Below the pieces are notes generated by a model. That model had not been told where the DNA came from and searched no databases. It worked only from the letters and a program-made list of their open reading frames with translations. A program made the position numbers and the translations under genes. Source: an uncultured Lachnospiraceae bacterium (GTDB lineage Bacteria > Bacillota > Clostridia > Lachnospirales > Lachnospiraceae). From it: 8,504 nucleotides of DNA. Below, piece after piece: positions 1 to 6,757 of the stretch. Every line of letters begins with the position of its first letter. Position 1 is the first letter of the stretch. The stretch lies in contig CAMWJQ010000159.1 of NCBI GenBank assembly GCA_947174615.1, positions 1 to 8,504 of the forward strand, written 5' to 3'.

Positions 1-194
1 GTTTCCTAAATGAAAATTTACCCCTTCATGTTTTCCGTATGTTGGTATGACAGGAGGAACGAAGGAAGTTAGTACCACCTTGGATCATTCATCTGAGATA
101 TTCATAGAAAAATAAAAATTCCTAATTCCTTGATTTTTTTCCTTGATTTTTTGAGGAAAAAATCACTTGACAACATAGGGAGGTAAGAAGAAAA
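1..194 (+). other. AT-rich leader upstream of the DUF6020 gene
   Basis: No complete gene is seen here. One frame (positions 3-107) is open apart from a single TGA at 48-50 and reads LNENLPLHVFRMLV, stop, then QEERRKLVPPWIIHLRYS before a TAG at 105-107. This could be the decayed tail of an upstream gene or chance; I do not recognise it. An AGGAGG at about 53-58 has no start codon at a usable distance. A TTGACA at 167-172 resembles a -35 box, but it lies too close to the next start codon to serve that gene. The ribosome binding site of the next gene, AGGGAGGT, is at 177-184, about 10 bases before its ATG. Confidence 0.4.
128..165. repeat. Short direct repeat plus A/T-stem hairpin before the first gene
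   Basis: CCTTGATTTTTT occurs twice in tandem (128-139 and 141-152, separated by one T). The second copy also forms a perfect 9-bp inverted repeat, TGATTTTTT (144-152) with AAAAAATCA (157-165), around a GAGG loop. The hairpin ends about 12 bases before the ribosome binding site of the DUF6020 gene. There is no U-run directly after it on either strand, so a classical terminator is unlikely. A weak leader structure or simple AT-rich slippage product are both possible. Confidence 0.45.
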
Positions 195-2177
195 ATGCAA
201 ATAAAAGAAGTGACTAAGGGTTTGGTTGTGCAAATATTTTATGTGATTATGCTTTTTACAGCGGCATCTAATATTGTAGTAGAACAATGGCAGAATACTC
301 TATCGATAATTGTTTTATGGGGCATAGGTATTTTAATATTATCAGTTGTTATATTTTATTTGTGGCTTAAGGGTGGAATAATATCAGGAAAAGTTGGCGT
401 ATATTGGTTGGTATGGGATTTTTGTGTTTTATATACGTTTTGGCAGAAGCGCATGGATGTTACTAGTATGATTTTCATGGGAATTCCAGCCGTAGCGGTG
501 CTTTTGTATCCTCGTTGGGGACAAACACTGACTATGAAGCGCTATTATTGCAGATGGACCAGATTTTTTCTGGGATTAGTAAGCGTATATTATAGTTTTG
601 CATTGATTGGCAATGAGTTGTTTATGCAGGAGACCCGTATGAATTTAAGCAGCATCAGGGTTTCGCTGTTTGTTTTATATACGGTAACGTTATATCCTTC
701 TATATATGCGGTGGTAGTGCTTTTTGAATGGCTGGCAAAGAAAGCGAGAAATTTGGAACTAGAGAACGATAAACGAAAAGTAATCTTAGCCGGAGGGGTA
801 TGTGGGCTTGCCACGGGTATAGTCTTATTTGGATGTGCATATGGTTTTTACCCGGCAGGGATGAGTAATGATTCGGTGCGACATTGGAGTGAGGCGCTTG
901 GAATTTGGAACATATCAGATAGGAGTCCTATTGCGTTTACTCTCTTTATTCGTTTCCTTTCTGACATTTATCACAATCCATTTGTATATGTGATATTTCA
1001 AGTTGTTTTTTTCGCATTAGTTTCGGGATCTTTTTTTTCCTACTTACGGGAGAAGGGGATTTCTCTTGTTTTTTTAGTACCTTGTGCAGTGATTACAGGC
1101 ATTCTTCCTAATAATTATACAGAAGTAGCCTATTTGTCAAAAAATCCTTTATTTGCAATTATTAATTTGTGGCTGATAGTGCTTCTAACTAAGTTGTTTG
1201 AATGCCCGAAGAAGTGCTTGGGTGTCTTGTTCCGCAAGAAATTATTGGTTTGCCTTATAGCGTTGTATCTGATTAGGTTTAATAATATTCCGGCATATGT
1301 ATTTGCAATAGCTGCAATGATATACTTGACGGTCCGATTTTACAAGGCGATCCAAATTTATCTGGTTGATATTGCGGTAAGTTCTGCAATTCTGATAGCT
1401 ATAACAGTCGGACCGATTTACGATTTGGCTGTACAAGAGCATCACGAAACGTCTTTTCCTTTCAGTAGTACTATAACTGCTTCTTTGGGGTGTGCGTTGT
1501 TAAATGATATTGATTTACCGGAAGATACACTTGAAATTATGAATAATGTGCTTCCCTTGGAGCTGTGGAAAGAACGTTATAGTCCACATAATGCTGACAC
1601 ATTTTCTTTTGGGGATCCAAGACCCAACATGATTGGAATTAATGCACAGGCATATTTAAAGGCCTATGGAAGATTATTTATCTCTGCCCCGGATATAGTC
1701 ATAAAATCTTTGCTGGATGGGAATGAATCGTTATGGAATATATCCATGGCAAAAACTTCTTGGAACAGGCGGTTTTATTATGGCATTCCAGAAAATATGC
1801 CGCAGGAAATCCTACCAGAAAAGATACAGACTCTGGAACCGCAAAAGGGGCGGTATTTATATAAAACGGTGACCACTTCTTTTGCGATAAAGTTTGCTGA
1901 GTGGACAGCGAGTGTAAAGATACTTGATATATTGATTTGGCGAAGCGGAATTTATATTGTTCTGTTATTATGTTTTCTGGTTTTTATAACAGTAAATCGT
2001 CATTTTGAGCGGATTTGGGTAATTCTGCCAACGTGTATGACGATAGGAACTTATGCCCTTCTTTTAGGGTGGCAGATATATTCTTACACGTATTTTATAG
2101 GTATAGGAATAATAGTATTTATTGTAATGACATTGTTGTCTCTCTTTAGCAATAAGAAAACTATAATGGTCTCATAA
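195..2177 (+). CDS. Multi-pass membrane protein, DUF6020 family (GT-C-like glycosyltransferase candidate)
   Basis: A 660-residue integral membrane protein. ATG at 195 is preceded by AGGGAGGT at a 10-base spacing. Hydrophobic segments are visible near residues 8-30, 36-58, 90-105, 121-140, 153-178, 196-218, 262-284, 290-305, 318-334, 348-378, 388-408, 584-600 and 608-650. The stretch YPAGMSNDSVRHW at 219-231, after a membrane segment, followed by DRSPIAFTLFIR at 242-253, matches my recollection of DUF6020 proteins, which share this Tyr-Pro-x-x-Met/Asp loop. A large soluble stretch lies between about 411 and 580. The loop-after-helix layout resembles GT-C glycosyltransferases that use lipid-linked sugars outside the membrane; that role is inference, not shown. 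The DUF2304-GT2 pair downstream could supply its donor. Other possibilities are an O-antigen ligase- or polymerase-like protein. The family call is moderately sure, the function is not. Confidence 0.7.
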   Translation: MQIKEVTKGLVVQIFYVIMLFTAASNIVVEQWQNTLSIIVLWGIGILILSVVIFYLWLKGGIISGKVGVYWLVWDFCVLYTFWQKRMDVTSMIFMGIPAVAVLLYPRWGQTLTMKRYYCRWTRFFLGLVSVYYSFALIGNELFMQETRMNLSSIRVSLFVLYTVTLYPSIYAVVVLFEWLAKKARNLELENDKRKVILAGGVCGLATGIVLFGCAYGFYPAGMSNDSVRHWSEALGIWNISDRSPIAFTLFIRFLSDIYHNPFVYVIFQVVFFALVSGSFFSYLREKGISLVFLVPCAVITGILPNNYTEVAYLSKNPLFAIINLWLIVLLTKLFECPKKCLGVLFRKKLLVCLIALYLIRFNNIPAYVFAIAAMIYLTVRFYKAIQIYLVDIAVSSAILIAITVGPIYDLAVQEHHETSFPFSSTITASLGCALLNDIDLPEDTLEIMNNVLPLELWKERYSPHNADTFSFGDPRPNMIGINAQAYLKAYGRLFISAPDIVIKSLLDGNESLWNISMAKTSWNRRFYYGIPENMPQEILPEKIQTLEPQKGRYLYKTVTTSFAIKFAEWTASVKILDILIWRSGIYIVLLLCFLVFITVNRHFERIWVILPTCMTIGTYALLLGWQIYSYTYFIGIGIIVFIVMTLLSLFSNKKTIMVS

Positions 2178-2211
2178 ATTAAGACACTTTTTCGGACAGA
2201 TATTAATAATC

Positions 2212-2220
2212 TGATATACT
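2212..2220 (+). promoter_or_regulatory. Possible extended -10 element
   Basis: TGATATACT fits an extended -10 (TGn followed by TATACT). The best -35 candidates at 17-18 bases upstream (TCGGAC or TTCGGA) match the TTGACA consensus poorly. If real, it would start transcription about 490 bases before the DUF2304 gene. In AT-rich DNA such matches are frequent by chance. Confidence 0.2.
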
Positions 2221-2266
2221 AAATCCAGTATGAAAGGGATATGTATTACATTCACAAAAGGGCTCA

Positions 2267-2560
2267 ATGGATATTTGTTATAAATGTATTGGAGATGGGG
2301 AATTTACTATATATCAGAGCAAAGGATGTTAGAGATGGACATTCAATGCTGGCACATTTTGAACGGGAGCTATCACGGCATATGTGTTTAAAAAGAAAGC
2401 TGAAATAAAAGAAACGATTGTAGGAAGAGTAGTTTATGATGAGATGAAATGTGAACAACTCAGATTAGAACTTGAAAACAAAGAAAATGCTTATTTACAA
2501 GCAGAAGAGCGAGTGATTATGTTATGGATAGCACAAATAAAACAACAAATTTGGGAATAG
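2267..2560 (+). pseudogene. Possible decayed small gene of unknown function
   Basis: From ATG 2267 one frame reads MDICYKCIGDGEFTIYQSKGC, then meets a TAG and shortly after a TGA. It then runs open to the TAG at 2558-2560. The open tail is rich in Lys and Glu and contains EQLRLELENKENAYLQAEER, which looks like a charged helix or coiled coil. Two stops within about 98 codons mean it cannot make one protein. I do not recognise a family. It may be a decayed gene, or chance openness in AT-rich DNA; no ribosome binding site is obvious before 2267. Confidence 0.25.
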
Positions 2561-2577
2561 GTATATACGCGGAAGTT

Positions 2578-2622
2578 CACTAACAGGTTTTATAACCCCA
2601 TTAGTGCCTTTCGTAGAAAGGC
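2578..2622. repeat. Two abutting hairpins
   Basis: The first hairpin pairs CACTAA (2578-2583) with TTAGTG (2601-2606), and inside it GGTT (2586-2589) with AACC (2594-2597) around a TTAT loop. The second pairs GCCTTTC (2606-2612) with GAAAGGC (2616-2622) around a GTA loop, a perfect 7-bp stem. No U-run follows, so they do not look like an intrinsic terminator. They could be a structured leader of the DUF2304-GT2 pair or the end of a decayed small mobile element. Confidence 0.5.
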
Positions 2623-2718
2623 GGATTATATAAATGGAACAAGATAAAAGTCAAATAAAAAAGATATTGTATCACAAGGTTATAAATATTAAGTTTTGAG
2701 AGTAAAAAGGGGAAAGAT

Positions 2719-3063
2719 ATGTCTTTGGTCTTAAGAGTAATTCTGTTTATCTCATCTGTACTGACATGTATGTATATTTCAAGGAAATTGCGAAAATCCA
2801 AAATACAGATTATGGATACTGTATTTTGGTTCGGATTATCAGCGATTTTTGTTATTTTTGCAATATTTCCTCAAACTGTTTCATTGATTTCAGAATTGAT
2901 AGGATTTAAAGCACCAGTTAATTTTGTTTTTCTTGTTATGATATTTCTATTGTTTATTCGCTGCTTCTTACTTTCAATTCGGGTTTCATGGTTGGATGAG
3001 AGAATAAAGAACTTGACTGAAGAATTGGCAATACGGAATGCTAATGCTGAAAAGGAAAAATAA
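2719..3063 (+). CDS. DUF2304 domain membrane protein
   Basis: A 114-residue protein with three membrane segments (about residues 3-20, 32-51 and 67-87) and a charged C-terminal helix (about 91-114, LDERIKNLTEEL) that may form a coiled coil. Length, topology and the GxxAxxFxxFxxFP-like second helix (GLSAIFVIFAIFP, 39-51) fit DUF2304, a family usually found next to DPM-like GT2 enzymes. The start is supported by AAAAGGGGAAAG a few bases before ATG 2719. The GT2 gene begins 3 to 27 bases after the stop, so the two are very likely co-transcribed. A likely role, by analogy with DPM3 or GtrA-type partners, is anchoring or assisting the GT2 enzyme at the membrane. This is inference; the family has no fixed biochemical role that I know of. 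Confidence 0.8.
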   Translation: MSLVLRVILFISSVLTCMYISRKLRKSKIQIMDTVFWFGLSAIFVIFAIFPQTVSLISELIGFKAPVNFVFLVMIFLLFIRCFLLSIRVSWLDERIKNLTEELAIRNANAEKEK

Positions 3064-3090
3064 AAAATGATGCATAAGAGGTACAGAAAA

Positions 3091-3783
3091 ATGAGGGTAT
3101 TGATTATAATTCCGGCATATAATGAAGAGGATAATATTGCCAGAGTTGTTGATAATTTAGAAAAGAATTATAGTGAGTATGATTATGTTGTTGTTAATGA
3201 TGGTTCTTGTGATCATACAGCTAGAATATGCAGAGAACATCATTATAATCTGATTGACTTACCTGTAAATTTGGGACTTGCAGGTGCGTTTCAAACAGGC
3301 ATGAAGTATGCACTATATAATGATTATGATTATGCCATTCAGTATGATGGAGATGGGCAGCACAGACCTGAGTACATGGAAGGCATGATACAAATGGCAA
3401 CGGAAAAAGAGTTGGATGTTGTCATCGGTAGTAGATTTGTAACAGAAAGGAAACCATTAACACCGAGAATGATCGGAAATTCGTTAATTGAATTTTGCAT
3501 CTGGATTACGACAGGAAAAAGAATTAAAGATTCGACATCGGGAATGCGTTTATATAACAAGAGAATGATCAAGAAGTTAGCTTTGACAATGAATTATGGT
3601 CCAGAGCCTGACACAATAGCGTATTTGGTTCGATGTGGAGCTAAGGTAGATGAATATCAAGTACATATGGATGAAAGAGTTGCAGGAGAAAGTTATTTAG
3701 ATTTAACAAGAATTATCGAATATATGTTTCGCATGTGTGCTTCTATATTGATAGTACAGTGGTTTAGAAATAAGGAACTGTAG
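3091..3783 (+). CDS. GT2 family glycosyltransferase, dolichyl/undecaprenyl-phosphate sugar synthase-like
   Basis: A soluble GT-A fold enzyme of 230 residues from ATG 3091. An upstream in-frame ATG at 3067 would add MMHKRYRK. I prefer 3091 because AAGAGG (3076-3081) sits 9 bases before it and family members start just before the IIIPAYNEE motif. Motifs in order: IIIPAYNEEDNI (nucleotide binding), VVNDGSCDHT, NLGLAGAFQTG, YDGDGQH with the metal-binding DxD, GSRF, and KDSTSGMRLYN; all are typical of DPM1-like and GtrB-like enzymes. There is no C-terminal membrane domain, which fits the need for the separate DUF2304 partner directly upstream. The expected reaction is transfer of a sugar from a nucleotide sugar to undecaprenyl phosphate at the cytoplasmic face of the membrane. 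Which sugar cannot be told from sequence. Confidence 0.88.
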   Translation: MRVLIIIPAYNEEDNIARVVDNLEKNYSEYDYVVVNDGSCDHTARICREHHYNLIDLPVNLGLAGAFQTGMKYALYNDYDYAIQYDGDGQHRPEYMEGMIQMATEKELDVVIGSRFVTERKPLTPRMIGNSLIEFCIWITTGKRIKDSTSGMRLYNKRMIKKLALTMNYGPEPDTIAYLVRCGAKVDEYQVHMDERVAGESYLDLTRIIEYMFRMCASILIVQWFRNKEL

Positions 3784-3855
3784 AAAATGAGTATAATTAC
3801 ATAATAACAAGAACCATCTATTATTAATAATTTTTTGAGAAGGAGATAATTGTAA

Positions 3856-3936
3856 ATGAAAATATTATTTTTAAATCTGCCATATAAGTTTGAGATTAGT
3901 CGTGCTAGCCGCTGGCCGCCCAAACACGCCTGTTAA
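3856..3936 (+). pseudogene. Truncated N-terminus of a B12-binding radical SAM protein
   Basis: ATG 3856 follows AAGGAG (3840-3845) at about 10 bases. The first 21 codons read MKILFLNLPYK then FEISRASRWP. This resembles the start of cobalamin-binding radical SAM proteins found in polysaccharide clusters; in those, as I recall them, the RASRWP segment is followed by roughly EKTKSGTLYYP. Here the reading continues as PKHAC and stops at TAA 3934-3936, because the DNA after about 3913-3918 is IS1182-family transposase sequence. The catalytic CxxxCxxC region is absent, and I see no remainder of the gene after the IS remnant. Only the 5' end survives, so it cannot be functional. The family call rests on a short segment and on memory of related proteins. 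Confidence 0.55.
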
Positions 3937-5342
3937 TGTCCAGATTGGCGCGCTGCTGATCAAGGAACTGACCAATCTTTCAGATGATGAACTGCTGGAA
4001 TCCCTGATGTTTGACATTCGGTTTCAGTATGCCCTCCACACAACGTCTTTTGCGGAACAGCCGCTCAGCGACAGGACACTCAGTCGTTTCCGCGCAAGGT
4101 GCGCTGCGTATGAAACAGAGCATGGTGTGGATCTCCTTCATGAAACCATCACTTCCCTTTCATCGGAAATGGCGGAGCTGATGAGGATCGACAGTAGCCT
4201 GAAACGGATGGACAGCCTGATGGCCGCATCCAATATCAAGCGGATGGGGCGTCTGGAACTGCTCTACACCTGCGTGGCAAACCTTGCGAAAGAAATGGCA
4301 AAAAACTGTGAAATCCCTGGACATCTGCGGCATTATACAGAAGCGGACACCATGAACCAGGTCATATACCACAGCCACAGTGAGGAAACTTCCGCAAAGA
4401 TAGATACAGTCCTAAAAGATGTGGTCGCATTGAAAGAGCTTTGCGGGTCAGATTATGATGATTCCAGCGGCTATCAGCTTCTTCTGCGTGTACTGAAAGA
4501 GCAGGCCGTACAAAAGGAAGATGGCACGTACCGCCTGCGTACCAAAGAAGACGGCGGCATGGATTCATCCATTCTGCAGAACCCTGCTGACCCGGATGCG
4601 ACATACCGGGAAAAAGCCGGGAAACAACACCGTGGGTACGTGGCAAATGTCATATAGGCATCTGGCAATAACGGGAGCATCATTGAGGATTACCAGTATG
4701 AGCAGAACATCCATAGTGACAGCCAGTTCCTGAAAGAAACTCTCGATGGCATGGAAAAACAGGCTGAAACAGTAACGATTGTGACGGATGGCGCCTACAG
4801 CGATACGCAGAATGAAGAACTGGCTGCCGAAAAGAATGTACGCCTTGCCACCACAAACCTTACAGGACGGGAAGCCGAGGACAGCCTGGCTGATTTTGAA
4901 TTCAGCGAAGATGGCAGGAAAGTCATCAAATGCCCCGGCGGTCATGAACCGAAAAGCTACAGCTATAACCAGGAAACCGGTCAGTGTACCATTTCTTTTC
5001 AGAAGAGCCAGTGCCAGGACTGCCCCCATAAAGAGAAGTGTCATCCTAAGATGTTCAAACGAGTAAGCAGGAAAACGGTATCCTCCAAATCGAACCAGAG
5101 GGCGAAACAGCAAAGGGAACGCAGCACCGAAATATTTTAAAAAGCAAAGCCGGTTTCGAAACGGGGTGGAAACAATCCCATCCATCCTTCGCCGAAAATA
5201 CAGAATTGATAAAATCCCGGTACGCGGATTAATAGGAAGCCGTTTCTTCTTCGGATGCAAAATAGGCGCGTTAAATATCAAAAAGTTCTGCAAATATATG
5301 CAGGGTCAGGATAAGTGCGCCAAAAAAATGGCAGTGGTCTAA
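3913..5342 (+). mobile_element. Degenerate IS1182-family insertion sequence remnant
   Basis: A block of visibly higher GC content than its AT-rich neighbours, coding for an IS1182-family transposase. The left end of the element and the transposase N-terminus are missing; the sequence joins the radical SAM gene directly. The right boundary is uncertain: the transposase stops at 5340-5342 and AT-rich DNA follows, where terminal repeats could lie up to about 5470 but none can be matched because the left end is gone. With only one end and a broken transposase, the element should be immobile on its own. Confidence 0.8.
3914..5342 (+). pseudogene. IS1182-family transposase, 5'-truncated, with one in-frame stop and one frameshift
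   Basis: About 475 codons of a DDE transposase remain. The frame opens with GRPNTPVNVQIGALLIKEL, an internal part of the N-terminal DUF772-type domain; several dozen codons before it are missing. Candidate catalytic residues are Asp at 4190 (MRIDSSLK), Asp at 4787 (VTDGAYSD) and Glu at 5169 (RNGVETIPSILRRKY). A cysteine-rich zinc-finger-like stretch follows the second Asp (CPGGHE from 4931, then CQDCPHKEKC). A TAG at 4655-4657 interrupts the frame after GYVANVI; the same frame continues with ASGNNGSIIEDYQ. Near 5129-5133, after STE, the frame shifts and the true C-terminus (YFKK, RNGVE, FFFGCKIGALN, then KKMAVV) is read in the next frame to TAA 5340-5342. A TTG at 3890 opens the frame artificially and is not the native start. 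Confidence 0.85.
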
Positions 5343-5573
5343 AAATGGTGGAATATCCATCTGCGATAAGCATCAAAAGCCATTCAAAATCAACATTTCT
5401 GAAAATTTACAGCAATATATTCAGTTTTCAAAGTTCCTATCGTAAAAAGGATTAAATACAAATACCCTTTTGACTCCCTAATCATATTATTGCTAAGTAG
5501 GGATTTGTTTATAAAGGGATATATTTATAGAAATTACAATCAGAACAAATAATTAAGTCAAGGAGTGAGAAAC
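5343..5573 (+). other. AT-rich spacer after the IS remnant, leader of the GT4 gene
   Basis: No gene is seen. The first part may be the non-coding right flank of the IS1182 element. Nested inverted repeats lie at 5465-5518. No convincing sigma-A promoter was found: a TTGACT at 5470-5475 has only a poor -10 match 17-18 bases downstream. The ribosome binding site AAGGAG (5560-5565) belongs to the GT4 gene. I find no trace of the missing radical SAM coding sequence here. Confidence 0.5.
5465..5518. repeat. Nested inverted repeats in the GT4 leader
   Basis: An outer pair, CCCTTT (5465-5470) with AAAGGG (5513-5518), encloses an inner pair, TCCCTA (5475-5480) with TAGGGA (5498-5503). The inner stem is followed by T-rich DNA (TTTGTTTAT), so it could act as a weak terminator for reading coming out of the IS remnant. 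It could also be a protein-binding site or chance. Confidence 0.35.
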
Positions 5574-6722
5574 ATGACTAAAGTATATTGCTTTTTTTCC
5601 GCCGGATATCTTCCTTATCTAGGTGGTGTGGAAAGATATACATATAATTTAGCTAATAAGTTAACTGCAATGGGAAACAAAGTAATAATTGTTACATCAC
5701 AAATTGGTGATGATCCGATTCATGAAAAAAAAGAGGAAGCAGAAATTTATAGATTACCATCTCTTAGACTTCTAAATGGCAGATTTCCGGTAGTCATATA
5801 TAATAAAGCTACTCAAAATATATTTAAAAAACTAAAAGAAAAATCAATTGATTATATTATTGTAAATACAAGATTTTACTTACTCTCATATGTTGGAACA
5901 AAGTTTGCAAGTAAGAATCATATTCCCTCAATAGTAATCGAACATGGAACAGGACATTTTACTGTAAATAATAGGGTGCTTGATTTTGCAGGGCATTTAT
6001 ATGAGCATCTTATTTCACTTTTGGTAGCAAGGAATACAAAAATATTTTACGGTGTATCTTTGGAGTGTAATAAATGGTTAAAGCATTTTTGCATTACTGC
6101 TAAAGGCGTTTTATATAATGCTATAGATGAGAAACAAATAGCAGATTTATGCAAAAAGCAAAATAAGGAAATTGAAGCTAAAATAAAATATACTGATGAC
6201 GATATTATTATAACATTTACCGGCAGGCTTATTAAAGAAAAAGGAATTCTAAAATTACTTGCAATGTTTAAAGAAGTGAAGAAAAAATATTCCAATGCAA
6301 AATTATGCATAGCAGGAGACGGCGAATTGTATAATTATATTTTAAATCAGCATTGTGAAGGGGTATATCTGCTAGGTAAGCTAGCTTTCGATAAAGTAAT
6401 TGGATTGTTGCGAATAACTACTATATTTTGTTTTCCGACAGATTATCCGGAGGGACTGCCGACTTCCGTGCTTGAAGCGGCTGCTTGTAGAAATTATGTT
6501 ATTACAACCAAGTTTGGTGGTTCAAAAGAGGTTATTATCGATAAGTCATATGGCGTAATAATGGATAAAAATGACATAAAAGAAATTGAAACAAAAATTA
6601 TTGAGGCAATAGAAGATAAGCAGATGAGAGTAACTGCGGCAGACAAATTATATAATAGAGTAATTAATGAATTTACATGGGCAAATACTGCACATAACCT
6701 AATTAAAGCATTTGAAGAATAA
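5574..6722 (+). CDS. GT4 family glycosyltransferase (GT-B fold)
   Basis: A 382-residue cytoplasmic enzyme. ATG 5574 is preceded by AAGGAG at 8 bases. An in-frame GTG at 5565 overlaps that ribosome binding site and is unlikely to be the start. The N-terminal acceptor domain carries YLPYLGGVERYTYNLA (about 12-27), the classic glycine loop of GT4 enzymes. The C-terminal donor domain has FTGRLIKEKGI (215-225), CIAGDGEL (245-252), and EGLPTSVLE (293-301), the E-x7-E motif that contacts the nucleotide sugar, followed by FGGSKEVI (314-321). Length and motif order are normal for the family. It most likely adds one sugar to a lipid-linked or protein-linked glycan; donor and acceptor cannot be predicted. 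It starts a tightly spaced gene group with the oxidoreductase and DMT gene (35 bases to the next start). Confidence 0.9.
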   Translation: MTKVYCFFSAGYLPYLGGVERYTYNLANKLTAMGNKVIIVTSQIGDDPIHEKKEEAEIYRLPSLRLLNGRFPVVIYNKATQNIFKKLKEKSIDYIIVNTRFYLLSYVGTKFASKNHIPSIVIEHGTGHFTVNNRVLDFAGHLYEHLISLLVARNTKIFYGVSLECNKWLKHFCITAKGVLYNAIDEKQIADLCKKQNKEIEAKIKYTDDDIIITFTGRLIKEKGILKLLAMFKEVKKKYSNAKLCIAGDGELYNYILNQHCEGVYLLGKLAFDKVIGLLRITTIFCFPTDYPEGLPTSVLEAAACRNYVITTKFGGSKEVIIDKSYGVIMDKNDIKEIETKIIEAIEDKQMRVTAADKLYNRVINEFTWANTAHNLIKAFEE

Positions 6723-6757
6723 CAATATGAACTATATTAAGCAGGAGGGTAAACATT

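Larger units (their letters stand above)
2178..2718 (+). other. 541-base region without an intact gene
   Basis: No sound gene is present between the DUF6020 stop and the DUF2304 start. It holds a small inverted repeat, CAGAT (2197-2201) with ATCTG (2209-2213), then an extended -10-like TGATATACT (2212-2220), a broken reading frame (2267-2560), two abutting hairpins (2578-2622), and the ribosome binding site of the next gene (AAAAGGGGAAAG, about 2704-2715). The spacing suggests one gene has decayed here or an element has inserted and degenerated. Confidence 0.55.

Noticed and set aside
144..165. Hairpin at 144-165 as an intrinsic terminator
   Set aside because: The stem is almost all A/T pairs and is not followed by a T-run on either strand.
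167..172. TTGACA as a -35 box
   Set aside because: A -10 box at the usual distance would fall on or past the start codon of the DUF6020 gene, and none is seen.
2181..2197. Sequence after the DUF6020 gene (AAGACACTTTTTCGGAC) as an IS3-type terminal repeat
   Set aside because: It loosely recalls such ends, but I find no matching inverted copy within the window and no transposase coding sequence nearby.
2264..2458. Minus-strand 64-codon frame in the gene-free gap
   Set aside because: It has no motif and no ribosome binding site, and AT-rich DNA gives such frames by chance.
3890..3913. TTG 3890 as the start of a 255-residue protein
   Set aside because: The first codons (RLVVLA) come from the host radical SAM gene read out of frame; there is no ribosome binding site, and the transposase homology only begins at about 3914.
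4565..5293. A 242-codon open frame on the minus strand across the transposase
   Set aside because: It lies antisense to a recognisable IS1182 transposase, its translation shows no known motif, and long antisense frames are common over GC-richer coding DNA.
5565..5573. GTG 5565 as start of the GT4 gene
   Set aside because: The GTG overlaps the AAGGAG that serves as ribosome binding site for ATG 5574.
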